Shown piece by piece: positions 1 to 7,810 of a stretch of 64,000 nucleotides of DNA; the stretch's first letter is position 1, and each line of letters begins with the position of its first letter. This DNA is from Ottowia sp. (GTDB lineage Bacteria; Pseudomonadota; Gammaproteobacteria; Burkholderiales; Burkholderiaceae_C), in the NCBI RefSeq assembly GCF_016703145.1, contig NZ_JADJCO010000003.1, positions 868,001-932,000 on the forward strand, in the 5' to 3' direction. Both the position numbers and the translations under genes were made by a program. Under the pieces are notes generated by a model, which was given only the letters and a program-made list of their open reading frames with translations, was not told the DNA's origin and did not search any database.

Positions 1-135
1 AAGGAAGTTCCAGTCGTCCAACACCTGCTGCAGGCGGCTGGCGATGCCGGTCGCATAATGGGCCGTCGTCAGGTCGCGCGAGACGACCACCAGCTGGCCG
101 TCGCGCGAACCGTCTTTGTAGGTTGCCAGTTTCAT
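1..135 (-). CDS. Fumarylacetoacetate hydrolase family protein, N-terminal part
   Basis: Only the first 45 codons lie in the window; the gene runs off the left edge. Reading the minus strand from the ATG at 135 gives a start MKLATYKDGSRDGQLVVVSR, which I recognise as the conserved N-terminus of the fumarylacetoacetate hydrolase-like family in Comamonadaceae. Members are metal-dependent hydrolases or isomerases acting on beta-diketone or 2-oxo acids in aromatic catabolism. The catalytic C-terminal domain is outside the window, so the substrate cannot be judged. The gene is divergent from the DUF3108 gene. Confidence 0.75.
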   Translation of the reverse strand, partial: MKLATYKDGSRDGQLVVVSRDLTTAHYATGIASRLQQVLDDWNFL

Positions 136-213
136 GGGCGCGAGTGTAGGGTTTCGGGTCCGCCGGCAAGCACGCCGCCCCGCCCTCCGCCCGTGCCGGG
201 GAGGCTTGGACAG

Positions 214-1221
214 GTGGACCGCGCGCAGCGCATCGGACAGCGGCCGCCGATCGGTCTGGTGCTGATCGTCGCCTTGGCGCACGCCCTGCTGATCGGGGCA
301 GCGCCCCGCCGGGCCGCGCTCCCGCCCGCCGCGCCGGCGCCCCCGGCGCTGTGGACCCGGGCCATCGCCGCCGCGCCCGCGCCGCCAGCCGTGGCGGAGC
401 CCGCCCCCCAACCACCCGCGCCGGTCGTCCGTCCGCCCTCCGCGTCACGCTCCGCCCACGCGCCGCGCGTGGCCGCGGCGACGTCCAGGCCGGCACGCAC
501 CCATGCGTCCGCTCGCGGGGCCACGCACGCGGCCCCGCCCGTGTCGCCGGTGCCGGTGCGCGTGCCCGGCTCCGCCACGCTCGACTACGCGGTCAGCGGC
601 GTGTCGCGCGGCCTGCCCTACGAGGCCGAGGCGCGGCTGCATTGGCAGCGCGACGCGGCGCGCTACGAGGCCACCTGGACGGTGAATTCGCCGCACGAGG
701 GCGCGCGCACGCAGCGCAGCGAAGGCGTCGTCACGCCCGCCGGCCTGGCGCCCGAGCGCTTCGCCGAAAAGGCGCGCGGCGAGCGCGCCGCGCATTTCGA
801 CCCCGAGGGCGCGCGCATCCGCTTCAGCGCCAACGCGCCCGACGCCGCGCTGCACCCCGGCGCCCAGGACCGCCTCAGCGCGGCGCTGCAGTTGGGCGCG
901 CTGCTCGCCGCCGCGCCTGCGCGCTACCCGCCCGGCACCGTGATCACCGTGCAGACGGCCGGCGTGCGCGAGGCCGAGCCCTGGGCCTGGGAAGTGCAGG
1001 ACGACGAGATCCTGCAGCTGGCCGGCCACGCGCTGCCCAGCGCCCGGCTGGTGCGCGCGCCGCCCACGGCCTACGCCCCGCGCATCGAGCTGTGGCTGGC
1101 GCGCACTCTCGGCCACCTGCCCGTGCGCCTGCGCGTCACGCAGGCCAGCGGCGACGTGGCCGATCAGCAACTGCGCGCGGTGGCGGGCGTCGCCTTCGAG
1201 GCGCCGCGGCCAGGCGATTGA
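214..1221 (+). CDS. DUF3108 domain-containing protein
   Basis: A 335-residue protein of unknown role. I chose the GTG at 214 because GGGGAGG lies about ten bases upstream and because it places a hydrophobic segment (GLVLIVALAHALLIG) at the N-terminus, either a signal or an anchor. A long Pro/Ala linker (roughly residues 30-130) follows. The C-terminal 200 residues form the DUF3108 beta-rich domain, beginning near VPGSATLDYAVSG, which is known as a periplasmic domain in proteobacteria. An upstream ATG at 58 in the same frame would overlap the divergent FAH-family gene and is unlikely. No partner is evident. Confidence 0.75.
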   Translation: MDRAQRIGQRPPIGLVLIVALAHALLIGAAPRRAALPPAAPAPPALWTRAIAAAPAPPAVAEPAPQPPAPVVRPPSASRSAHAPRVAAATSRPARTHASARGATHAAPPVSPVPVRVPGSATLDYAVSGVSRGLPYEAEARLHWQRDAARYEATWTVNSPHEGARTQRSEGVVTPAGLAPERFAEKARGERAAHFDPEGARIRFSANAPDAALHPGAQDRLSAALQLGALLAAAPARYPPGTVITVQTAGVREAEPWAWEVQDDEILQLAGHALPSARLVRAPPTAYAPRIELWLARTLGHLPVRLRVTQASGDVADQQLRAVAGVAFEAPRPGD

Positions 1222-1363
1222 CTTGGCGGGAATTTTTCACGGGCGGGCGCTGGTCCGACAGCGGCTCAGGGTAAGCGCGGACATCTTGAATCCCCGGCCT
1301 GCGTTCTCATCTGTGGAGGGCAAGCACACCTGTCAATGCCGTCCAGAAAGGACCAGTGCACCA

Positions 1364-1645
1364 ATGAACACGCTCTACGAATCCGACACCTTCGCGGTCG
1401 TTCACTTGCTGCCCGACGCGCCCCAGGGCGCCGACGTGCCGGCGGGCACGCCCGTGCTGGCGCGCCACGGGTTCGAGATCGTGGACAAGCGCTCGGGCAA
1501 GGAGGTCTACCTCGACGGCCTGTGGGCCGAGCTGTTTCAGCGGCGCATCACCGCCTGGCAGGAAAACACGCCCACCCAGGAAGAGGTCGAGGACACGCTG
1601 GAGGGCTACGCCGAACTGGCGCAGAACCCGGTGGTCGTGCACTGA
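1364..1645 (+). CDS. DUF3567 domain-containing protein
   Basis: A 93-residue acidic protein starting MNTLYESDTFAVVHLL and ending AELAQNPVVVH. It matches the DUF3567 family, small betaproteobacterial proteins of unknown function. The start at 1364 is supported by an AGAAAGGA ribosome-binding site about a dozen bases upstream; the longer reading frame from 1223 begins in non-conserved sequence. It stands alone between the DUF3108 gene and the chaN-like gene. Confidence 0.8.
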   Translation: MNTLYESDTFAVVHLLPDAPQGADVPAGTPVLARHGFEIVDKRSGKEVYLDGLWAELFQRRITAWQENTPTQEEVEDTLEGYAELAQNPVVVH

Positions 1646-1729
1646 CCTCGCGCCTGTCCCGCCACCGCGTCCCCGCAATTCACCGCCGCGGGCCCGGTCC
1701 GCGTCCACGGGGCGCGTAGCATCCGGGCC

Positions 1730-2572
1730 ATGCCTCGGCTCGTTTCCATTGTCTTTGTCCTGTGCTTGGCCGCCTGCGCCAGCTCGCCGCCGTTGAACGG
1801 CGCGGAGCAGGCCCGCCTGGCCGCGCTGCTGCCCGCCGACGTGCTGCTGCTGGGCGAGCAGCACGACGCCCCCGAGCACCAGCGCATCGAGCGGCAGGCC
1901 GTCGCCTGGCTGGCCGCGCGCGGCGCGCTGGCCGCCGTGGCGCTGGAGATGGCCGAGCAGGGCCGCGCCACCACCGGCCTGCCGCGCGCGGCCAGCGAGG
2001 CCGAGGTGCGCGCCGCCCTGGGCTGGCACGACGTCGCCTGGCCCTGGGCCGCCTACGGCCCGGTGGTGATGGGCGCCGTGCGCGCCGGCGTGCCGGTGCT
2101 GGGCGCCAACCTGCCGGCCGCGCGGCTGCGCGAGGCGATGCAGGACGAATCGCTGGACGCGCGCCTGCCGCCCGCCGCCCTGGCCGAGCAGCGGCGCCGC
2201 ATCCGCGAGGGCCACTGCCACGCCCTGCCCGAGGCCCGCATCGCGCCCATGGCGCGGGTGCAGATCGCGCGCGACCGGGCCATGGCCGCCACGGCCGCCG
2301 GCGCGCGCCAGCCCGGCCGCACGGTGCTGCTGATCGCCGGCGGCGGCCACGTGCACCGCGCGCTGGGCGTGCCCCGGCACCTGTCGCCGGATTTGAAGTC
2401 AAAAGTGCTTCTGGCCAGCACGGATACTGCGCCGGAAGCTATCGAATCCAGAGCGGACGGCGATGGTCTGTCCAAGGGCGACCAGCGCTGGCTCACGCCG
2501 CCGCTGCCGCCGCGCGACCACTGCGCCGCGTTCACCTTGCCGCGGCGCGGCGCATCGCCGGCAGGTCAGTAG
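1730..2572 (+). CDS. ChaN family lipoprotein
   Basis: A 280-residue lipoprotein with signal and lipobox (VFVLCLAACASS, Cys near residue 16). The body carries the ChaN signature: LLLGEQHDAPEHQ early, VALEMAEQG near residue 80 and GGGHVHRALGVP near residue 210. ChaN-type proteins bind haem-like ligands and belong to the erythromycin-esterase/TIKI-like fold. The residues between about 222 and 240 (LKSKVLLASTDTAPEAIES) are encoded by a copy of the dispersed repeat described separately and use A/T-rich codons unlike the rest of the gene. The stop overlaps the end of the convergent WXXGXW gene by 7 bp. Confidence 0.85.
   Translation: MPRLVSIVFVLCLAACASSPPLNGAEQARLAALLPADVLLLGEQHDAPEHQRIERQAVAWLAARGALAAVALEMAEQGRATTGLPRAASEAEVRAALGWHDVAWPWAAYGPVVMGAVRAGVPVLGANLPAARLREAMQDESLDARLPPAALAEQRRRIREGHCHALPEARIAPMARVQIARDRAMAATAAGARQPGRTVLLIAGGGHVHRALGVPRHLSPDLKSKVLLASTDTAPEAIESRADGDGLSKGDQRWLTPPLPPRDHCAAFTLPRRGASPAGQ
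2393..2449 (+). repeat. Dispersed repeat copy, inside chaN
   Basis: Matches other copies in the blocks TTGAA, CTGCGCCGGAAGCTATC and GAATC. The same string GCGCCGGAAGCTATC recurs at 14649-14663. It reads through in frame and contributes about 19 residues to the ChaN-like protein. Confidence 0.75.
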
Positions 2573-2982
2573 CGCCCGGGGTGGTTCGGGTGGCGGTCGC
2601 GGCGGTCGGGCCGTCCGTCGCCGTCCCGGTCGCGCCCGCGCGGGGGCGGCAGCGGCCGGGCGTCCCAGCGCGCGGGCTCGTACACCCAGCGCTGGCCCGA
2701 GGCGTGCCAGGCGGGCGGCACGTAGGCGTAGCCGGGGCGCGCGCGCTCCCAGTGGCCCGCGTGCCAGCGGTAGCGGCCGCGCTGCCATTCGTAGTGGCCC
2801 GGCGCCCACACGTAGCCGGGCCGCGCCCTCGGCATCACCTCGGCGCGCGGCGGCGGGGGCGGCCCGATCCGCACCGCGATCTGCGTCTGCGCCTGCGCCG
2901 CCGTGGGCAGCGCCACGCCGACGCCGGCGCCCGCGGCCATCGCGCCGGCCAGCAGCAGGGAGGAGATCGACAGGGTTTTCAT
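2566..2982 (-). CDS. WXXGXW/YXWGXW repeat secreted protein
   Basis: A 138-residue protein with a signal peptide (MKTLSISSLLLAGAMAAGAG ... AQAQ). The mature part has YVWAPGHYEW, YRWHAGHWER and WVYEPARWD, the spaced Trp/Tyr pattern of WXXGXW-repeat (BcpO-related) proteins, followed by a charged Arg/Asp/Pro tail. These are small secreted proteins of unknown role in betaproteobacteria. The ATG at 2982 has AGGACG just upstream. It is convergent with chaN and divergent from purU. Confidence 0.8.
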   Translation of the reverse strand: MKTLSISSLLLAGAMAAGAGVGVALPTAAQAQTQIAVRIGPPPPPRAEVMPRARPGYVWAPGHYEWQRGRYRWHAGHWERARPGYAYVPPAWHASGQRWVYEPARWDARPLPPPRGRDRDGDGRPDRRDRHPNHPGRY

Positions 2983-3100
2983 GGTTCGCGTCCTTTCGTG
3001 AGTAGCGATGCCGCCATGCTGCGCCCGGCGTGTAAACCGCCCGCGAAGCGGTGGAAAAGTTGAGCCCTCAAAGTGGATTGCCCTGCGACAATCGCGTCCG

Positions 3101-3949
3101 ATGCAAGACACCCACATCCTCACCTTGTCCTGCCCGGACCAGCGCGGCGTCGTGCACGCCGTGTCGGGCTTTCTGCTGGAGCGCGGCGGCAACATCGAGG
3201 AGGCCGCGCAGTACAACGACCACGACACCGGCCTGTTCTTCATGCGCGTCCAATTTGCCGGCGGCGGGCTCGGCGCCGACGCGCTGCGCGCGCAGATCCC
3301 CGCGCTGGCCGAGCGCTTCGCCATGCGCTGGCAACTGCACGAGGCGGCGCAGCCCATGCGCACCGTGATCTTCGTCAGCCGCGAGGGCCATTGCCTGAAC
3401 GACCTGCTGTTCCGCTGGAAAAGCGGCCTGCTGCCGCTCGACATCCGCGCCATCGTCAGCAACCACCGCGACTTCTACCAGCTGGCCGCCAGCTACAACG
3501 TGCCCTTCCACCACATCGCCGTCGGCAAGGACAACAAGGCGCAGGCCGAAGCCAGGCAGCTGGAAATCATCGACGGCGAGGGCGCCGAGCTGGTGGTGCT
3601 GGCGCGCTACATGCAGGTGCTGTCGGACGCCATGTGCCAGCGCCTGGCCGGCCGCGCCATCAACATCCACCACAGCTTCCTGCCCAGCTTCAAGGGCGCC
3701 AAGCCCTACTACCAGGCGCACGACCGCGGCGTGAAACTGATCGGCGCCACCGCGCACTACGTGACGGCCGACCTGGACGAGGGCCCCATCATCGAACAGG
3801 ACGTGGCCCGCGTGGACCACACCCACACCGTGGAAGACCTCACCGCCGTCGGCCGCGACACCGAAAGCCAGGTGCTGGCGCGGGCGGTGAAGTGGCACAG
3901 CGAGCGGCGCGTGCTGCTGAACGGGCACAAGACGGTGGTCTTCAAATAG
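3101..3949 (+). CDS. purU: Formyltetrahydrofolate deformylase
   Basis: PurU hydrolyses 10-formyl-tetrahydrofolate to tetrahydrofolate and formate, balancing one-carbon pools and feeding formate to purine synthesis. The 282-residue product has an N-terminal ACT domain (residues 1-80, starting TSSPCP-like context in another frame but here HILTLSCPDQRGVVHAVSGF) and a C-terminal formyltransferase domain. Conserved segments visible are SNHRDFYQLA, the INIHHSFLPSFKGAKPYYQA block with its catalytic His and the following DLDEGPIIEQDV. Length is normal for the family. The start at 3101 matches the usual short N-terminus before the ACT domain. Confidence 0.95.
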   Translation: MQDTHILTLSCPDQRGVVHAVSGFLLERGGNIEEAAQYNDHDTGLFFMRVQFAGGGLGADALRAQIPALAERFAMRWQLHEAAQPMRTVIFVSREGHCLNDLLFRWKSGLLPLDIRAIVSNHRDFYQLAASYNVPFHHIAVGKDNKAQAEARQLEIIDGEGAELVVLARYMQVLSDAMCQRLAGRAINIHHSFLPSFKGAKPYYQAHDRGVKLIGATAHYVTADLDEGPIIEQDVARVDHTHTVEDLTAVGRDTESQVLARAVKWHSERRVLLNGHKTVVFK

Positions 3950-3976
3950 CGTTGAAGTTGGCCGCCGCGATGCGGG

Positions 3977-4651
3977 TCACCCCGTGCGCGTCGGCGGCTC
4001 GTCCGGTCGAAAGAGGTGCGGGAACAGCAACTGGAACAGCTCCCTGGTCTTGGGCGTCATCTTGGCGGGATCCGGGCGAAGCAACTCGCTTTCGGGCACA
4101 AGGACTTTCGCATACCAGGCCTCGTAGACGCGCTTGACGACGCCAGGGGCCACGCACTCGCGGTCATAGCCTGGGGCGATCCCGAGCAGGTGATAGCCGG
4201 CGTGCTCGAGGGCGAGTTGCATGCTGGCCACCTTCAACGTCGCCAGCGTGTAGATGAAGCCGGCGCCCATGGCGCGGGCAATCGTCTCGCCCAGTTGCAT
4301 CGCGCAAGTCGATAGCTTGGCCCCGCGGTGGGCGGGGGAAATGACGCCGAATCGCCCGTACACGGCCTGTTGCGCACGTTCGCGATCCCAGGACACGAAG
4401 CCCACGAGTTCTTCCGCCTTCCAACACAGCACGACCAACAGATCGCGCTCCGCTTCGCCGGCAAACGTGGCGGTTGTTTCGTAAAAGTCCTGTTCAAGGT
4501 AGCAACTGGCCGCTCCCACCGAGACATCGGGATGCCACTCGGCGACGGCTGCACGAAGGGCCGGGACATCCACGCGCCGGAGCTGGCGGTACCGATACCC
4601 CTGCGGCAAGGGAACTTCTCGAAATGCCGCATTCAGATCAGGCCACTGCAT
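3977..4651 (-). CDS. GNAT-like acyltransferase, copy 1
   Basis: A 224-residue cytosolic protein with an acetyltransferase-like pattern: a long N-terminal region, then FGVISPAHRGAKLSTCAMQ resembling the acetyl-CoA loop (motif A), then FIYTLATLKVASMQLALEHA and GIAPGYDRE. Substrate unknown. The start at 4651 is fixed by AGAGGA six bases upstream and by identity with copy 3. It is about 90 % identical to the protein at 7085-7759 (23 differences over 224 residues by hand count). It is the last gene of the minus-strand cluster, 16 bp after copy 2, and convergent with purU. Confidence 0.7.
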   Translation of the reverse strand: MQWPDLNAAFREVPLPQGYRYRQLRRVDVPALRAAVAEWHPDVSVGAASCYLEQDFYETTATFAGEAERDLLVVLCWKAEELVGFVSWDRERAQQAVYGRFGVISPAHRGAKLSTCAMQLGETIARAMGAGFIYTLATLKVASMQLALEHAGYHLLGIAPGYDRECVAPGVVKRVYEAWYAKVLVPESELLRPDPAKMTPKTRELFQLLFPHLFRPDEPPTRTG

Positions 4652-4667
4652 GTTCAGTCCTCTTCGT

Positions 4668-5363
4668 TCAAGTCTCCGGCCGTTGGCGCTCCGCTTGAGC
4701 GAGGCATTGGGCCGCACTCGGCGCGAAAGACGTTTCATGCATGACTTCGTACAGCCTTCGCACCGTGGGCGTCATGTTCGAAACATCCGGGGAAAGGACC
4801 GCTTCGCGTCCCGCAAGGCATTTGACGAATGCGGCTTCCACCACGCGCTTGACCACGCCCGGAGAGACTTCTTCCCGGTCGTAGCCGGGCATGAAGCCCA
4901 CCAGCGAATAGCCATGGCTCTCGAAATACCGCTGCGCCGCACGGTGTTTCAGCGTCACGAGCGTGTAGATGAATTCAAGCCCCATCAGCTTGGCCAGCGC
5001 TTCGAGGTAATCGCCTTGAAACAGCGCCTTGCCGCCCTGGTGCGCAGGCGCAACAGCCACCAGGCTGGCGTACAGGGACAGCGCGTCCACCCCTCGCTCC
5101 TGCGACAACATGCCTGCGAGTTCATCACCGCGCCGAATGAGCATGGTGAATACGTTTTTCCGCGGGCCGCCTTCGAGGAAGACGGAACTGTCGTAGTAGT
5201 CCTCCCGCAGATGAACACTGGCTGCGCCCACACGCCAGCCAGGTTGCCAGGCACGCAGCGCCGCGATCAATTCAGCGACGGACTCTTTTCGCAGCACCTC
5301 GTAGCGGTAGCCCGCACCGGGTGGGCAGACGCTTGTCATCATTTCAGCTGTGGGCCAGTCCAT
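4668..5363 (-). CDS. GNAT-like acyltransferase, copy 2 (divergent paralogue)
   Basis: A 231-residue relative of the proteins at 3977 and 7085, sharing their layout: GAGYRYEVLRKESV, SVHLREDYYDSSVF, LVAVAPAHQGGKALFQG (acyl-CoA loop), LEFIYTLVTLKHRAAQRYFE and GFMPGYDREEVSPGVVKRV. It is much more diverged than the other two are from each other. The start at 5363 has AAGGA six bases upstream; ATGs at 5342 and 5339 are alternatives. Its start overlaps the broken hydrolase remnant. Substrate unknown. Confidence 0.65.
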   Translation of the reverse strand: MDWPTAEMMTSVCPPGAGYRYEVLRKESVAELIAALRAWQPGWRVGAASVHLREDYYDSSVFLEGGPRKNVFTMLIRRGDELAGMLSQERGVDALSLYASLVAVAPAHQGGKALFQGDYLEALAKLMGLEFIYTLVTLKHRAAQRYFESHGYSLVGFMPGYDREEVSPGVVKRVVEAAFVKCLAGREAVLSPDVSNMTPTVRRLYEVMHETSFAPSAAQCLAQAERQRPET

Positions 5364-5593
5364 CTTTTTTCCTTACCGTTGGCCACGGCCAGGTCGGTCA
5401 CGCTCGGGTAGCCGGCCTCGATGGTGGTCATTGCCTCACTGCCAGCGTCCGCCGGTGCGGTCCTCTGCTGAAGCCAGGAACACCACAACTCGGGGAAGCC
5501 ATGGCACAACAGCACCAGCGGGCCGGTGCCCTGGCGGGCCACGCGCAGGTCGATGCCGTTGACGGCAGCGGTTTTCATCTGGAGCGTGCGCAT
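5339..5593 (-). pseudogene. Alpha/beta hydrolase (epoxide hydrolase-like) N-terminal remnant
   Basis: The first 40 codons read MKTAAVNGIDLRVARQGTG then VLLCHGFPELWCSW, the oxyanion-hole HGFPE segment typical of soluble epoxide hydrolases. After ADAG the similarity stops and the frame ends at 84 codons, whereas such enzymes are near 300 residues. The nucleophile (Asp), acid and His are all missing. It lies in the same orientation and spacing as the neighbours, so an original operon member was probably deleted here, with the start of GNAT copy 2 now inside the leftover frame. Confidence 0.7.
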
Positions 5594-5609
5594 GCGCGGT
5601 GATCCCCGC

Positions 5610-7028
5610 TCAGGCCGTGGCGGACGCCAGCAGTGCCGGCAGCCTGGCTCCGGCTGCGCCCGCCCTGGCGCCCATTTGCTTCAGCAGCGCAAGCCTAGCC
5701 GTGTCGTCGGGCCGCAGACCGCGCACGAACACCGCGAGGGCGTTCAGCCGGCACTGCATCAGCCAGGCCTGCAGCCCCGCATGCTGGCGCCAGCGCGCGC
5801 TGTTGGCGAGGGTCACGGCCCACATGCGCAGCCAGTCGATCGGCCGCTCGGGGCTGGGCACCACGGTGCACAGCGCATTCTTCTCGGCCGGGTCGGTGAC
5901 GTGGCTTTCCACGTAGGCGATCAGGGCCGCACTGAACAGCGGCGCACAGGTGCGCACCATGAACAGGTTGATGCGGCCGGCCTCGAACACCGGCAGCGCC
6001 GGCGGCATCACGATCGCGCTGGCGCTGCAGTCGATGTACAGGGTGTCGGGGTCGGCGGGCACCGTGCTCTGGTCGAGCACGATGTGCGCCGTCTCGATGC
6101 GGCGCACATGGCCCAGCCGCACGATGTCGTCGATGCGCCGCAACTGCGCCAGTTCGGCCTGCGACACCACGGCGCAGCGGAAGGTGCCGGGCTGCACGGC
6201 CGGGTCGATGCGCAGCAGCTGCTCGGCGGCTTCGAGCCGCGCGAACAGGTCGGGCAGCGATGCGGCCTCGGCGATGGCGTCGAGCTGACCGAGGTTGCTG
6301 CCGACGCTGCGCTCGAAGTTCTCCAGGCCCGGCTGAAAGTTGGCGCGGTTCCACAGCCAGGCGTCGCGCGGCATGATCCAGCGGATGCGCGCCGGCACCA
6401 CGCCGTTTTCCAGCAGCCACAGGATCGCGTCCATGCCGGTCTTGCCCGAGCCCACCACGGTGTACGCCGCATGCGGGCGGCTGATGTCGGGCAGGCGATT
6501 CAGCGGCACGCAGTTCACGCCCGGGCCCAGCGTGTACTTGGGCGGATGGGTGGACGGCACGGCGGTCTGCGCGTGGGTCGCGTTGACCACCTTCCTGCGC
6601 ACGCTGACGCGCTGCCGGGTGCCGCTCGTGAGCGAGCTGACCTCGTGGACTCCGTTGGCGTTCGTACCGACCTCGGACATCGGCAGCCAGCGCACCCGGC
6701 CCGAAGGCAGGAAGCGCTGTTGCATCACCTGGTCGAAGTAGGCCAGCACCTGGGCGCCCGACGCCAGCCCGTACAGGCCGGCGTTGACTCCGGCGGCATC
6801 CCGGTTGCCCTGGCCCAACTCGCGCGAGGCCACGCCGTACCACTCGGATGGCTGATGCAGCCGCACGAACGGGTAGGCGTCGTTCCAGTGGCCGCCGGGG
6901 CGGTGGTGCCGGTCCACCATCAGCACGGTGGCCTCGGCGTCTTCGCTGAGCAGGGTGTCGACAAAGGCCATGGCTGTGGCGCCGGCGCCGATGACGAGGT
7001 AGTCGGTTTCGAGTGCGGAAGCGGGCAT
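5610..7028 (-). CDS. FAD/NAD(P)-binding oxidoreductase (flavin monooxygenase-like)
   Basis: A 472-residue flavoprotein. The N-terminus has a dinucleotide-binding motif (YLVIGAGATAMAF) followed by DRHHRPGGHWNDAYPFVRLH, resembling flavin-containing monooxygenases. A second nucleotide-binding segment appears as YTVVGSGKTGMDAI near mid-protein (NAD(P)H site). I chose the ATG at 7028 (MPASALETDYLV) rather than 7088, because the longer form adds 20 non-conserved residues. It sits between GNAT copy 3 (56 bp upstream) and the hydrolase remnant. Probable role: hydroxylation or Baeyer-Villiger-type oxidation of an unknown substrate made or used by this cluster. Confidence 0.75.
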   Translation of the reverse strand: MPASALETDYLVIGAGATAMAFVDTLLSEDAEATVLMVDRHHRPGGHWNDAYPFVRLHQPSEWYGVASRELGQGNRDAAGVNAGLYGLASGAQVLAYFDQVMQQRFLPSGRVRWLPMSEVGTNANGVHEVSSLTSGTRQRVSVRRKVVNATHAQTAVPSTHPPKYTLGPGVNCVPLNRLPDISRPHAAYTVVGSGKTGMDAILWLLENGVVPARIRWIMPRDAWLWNRANFQPGLENFERSVGSNLGQLDAIAEAASLPDLFARLEAAEQLLRIDPAVQPGTFRCAVVSQAELAQLRRIDDIVRLGHVRRIETAHIVLDQSTVPADPDTLYIDCSASAIVMPPALPVFEAGRINLFMVRTCAPLFSAALIAYVESHVTDPAEKNALCTVVPSPERPIDWLRMWAVTLANSARWRQHAGLQAWLMQCRLNALAVFVRGLRPDDTARLALLKQMGARAGAAGARLPALLASATA

Positions 7029-7084
7029 GCGGGTGATCCTTGTGATGTTGAAGGTCTTGTGCTGGAGCAAAGGGTGAGGCGGCA

Positions 7085-7759
7085 TCACCCCGCGCGCATC
7101 GGAGGCTCGTCCGGTCGAGAGCAGTGCGGGAACAGCAACTGGAAGAGCTCCCTGGTCTTCGGGGTCATGTTGGCGGGATCCGGGCGGAGCAGGTCGCTTT
7201 CGGGCACGAGCACCTTCGCATACCAGGCCTCGTAGACTCGCCTGACGACGCCAGGTGCCACGAGCTCGCGGTCATAGCCTGGGGCGATCCCGAGCAACTG
7301 ATAGCCGGCGCGCCCGAGGGCGAGTTGCATGCTGGCGACCTTCAGGGTCGCCAGCGTGTAGATGAAGCCGGCGCCCATGGCGCGGGCTATCGTTTCTCCC
7401 AGTTGCATGGCGCAGGTCGACAGCCTCGCTCCACGGTGAGCGGGGGAAACGACACCGAACCGCGCATACACGGCCTGTTGCGCGCGCTCGCGGTCCCAGG
7501 ACACGAAGCCCGCGAGTTCTTCCGCCTTCCAGAACAGCACGATCAACAGATCGCGCTGCGCTTCGCCGGCGAACGTGGCGCTTGTCTCGTAGAAGTCCTG
7601 TTCGAGGTAGCAGCTGGCCGCTCCCACGGCAACATCGGGATGCCACTCGGCGACTGCCGCACGAAGGGCAGGGACGTCCACGCGCCGGAGCTGGCGGTAC
7701 CGATAGCCCTCCGGCAAGGGAACTTCCCGAAATACCGCATCCAGATCAGGCCACTGCAT
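7085..7759 (-). CDS. GNAT-like acyltransferase, copy 3
   Basis: A 224-residue near-duplicate of the 3977-4651 protein, including the acyl-CoA-loop-like SPAHRGARLSTCAMQ and the C-terminal RELFQLLFPH. The two genes share upstream and downstream nucleotides, including the AGAGGA ribosome-binding site, so they are a direct duplication of about 680 bp separated by the flavoprotein gene and copy 2. The start at 7759 is supported by that site. Substitutions are mostly conservative, suggesting both copies are still functional. Confidence 0.7.
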   Translation of the reverse strand: MQWPDLDAVFREVPLPEGYRYRQLRRVDVPALRAAVAEWHPDVAVGAASCYLEQDFYETSATFAGEAQRDLLIVLFWKAEELAGFVSWDRERAQQAVYARFGVVSPAHRGARLSTCAMQLGETIARAMGAGFIYTLATLKVASMQLALGRAGYQLLGIAPGYDRELVAPGVVRRVYEAWYAKVLVPESDLLRPDPANMTPKTRELFQLLFPHCSRPDEPPMRAG

Positions 7760-7810
7760 GTTCAGTCCTCTTCGACGGAGAGCGTCCATGACCTGGCGCG
7801 CGCAGCCGGC

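Noticed and set aside
1223..1645. Longer 140-codon version of the DUF3567 protein
   Set aside because: The first 47 residues are not protein-like and the ribosome-binding site supports the ATG at 1364.
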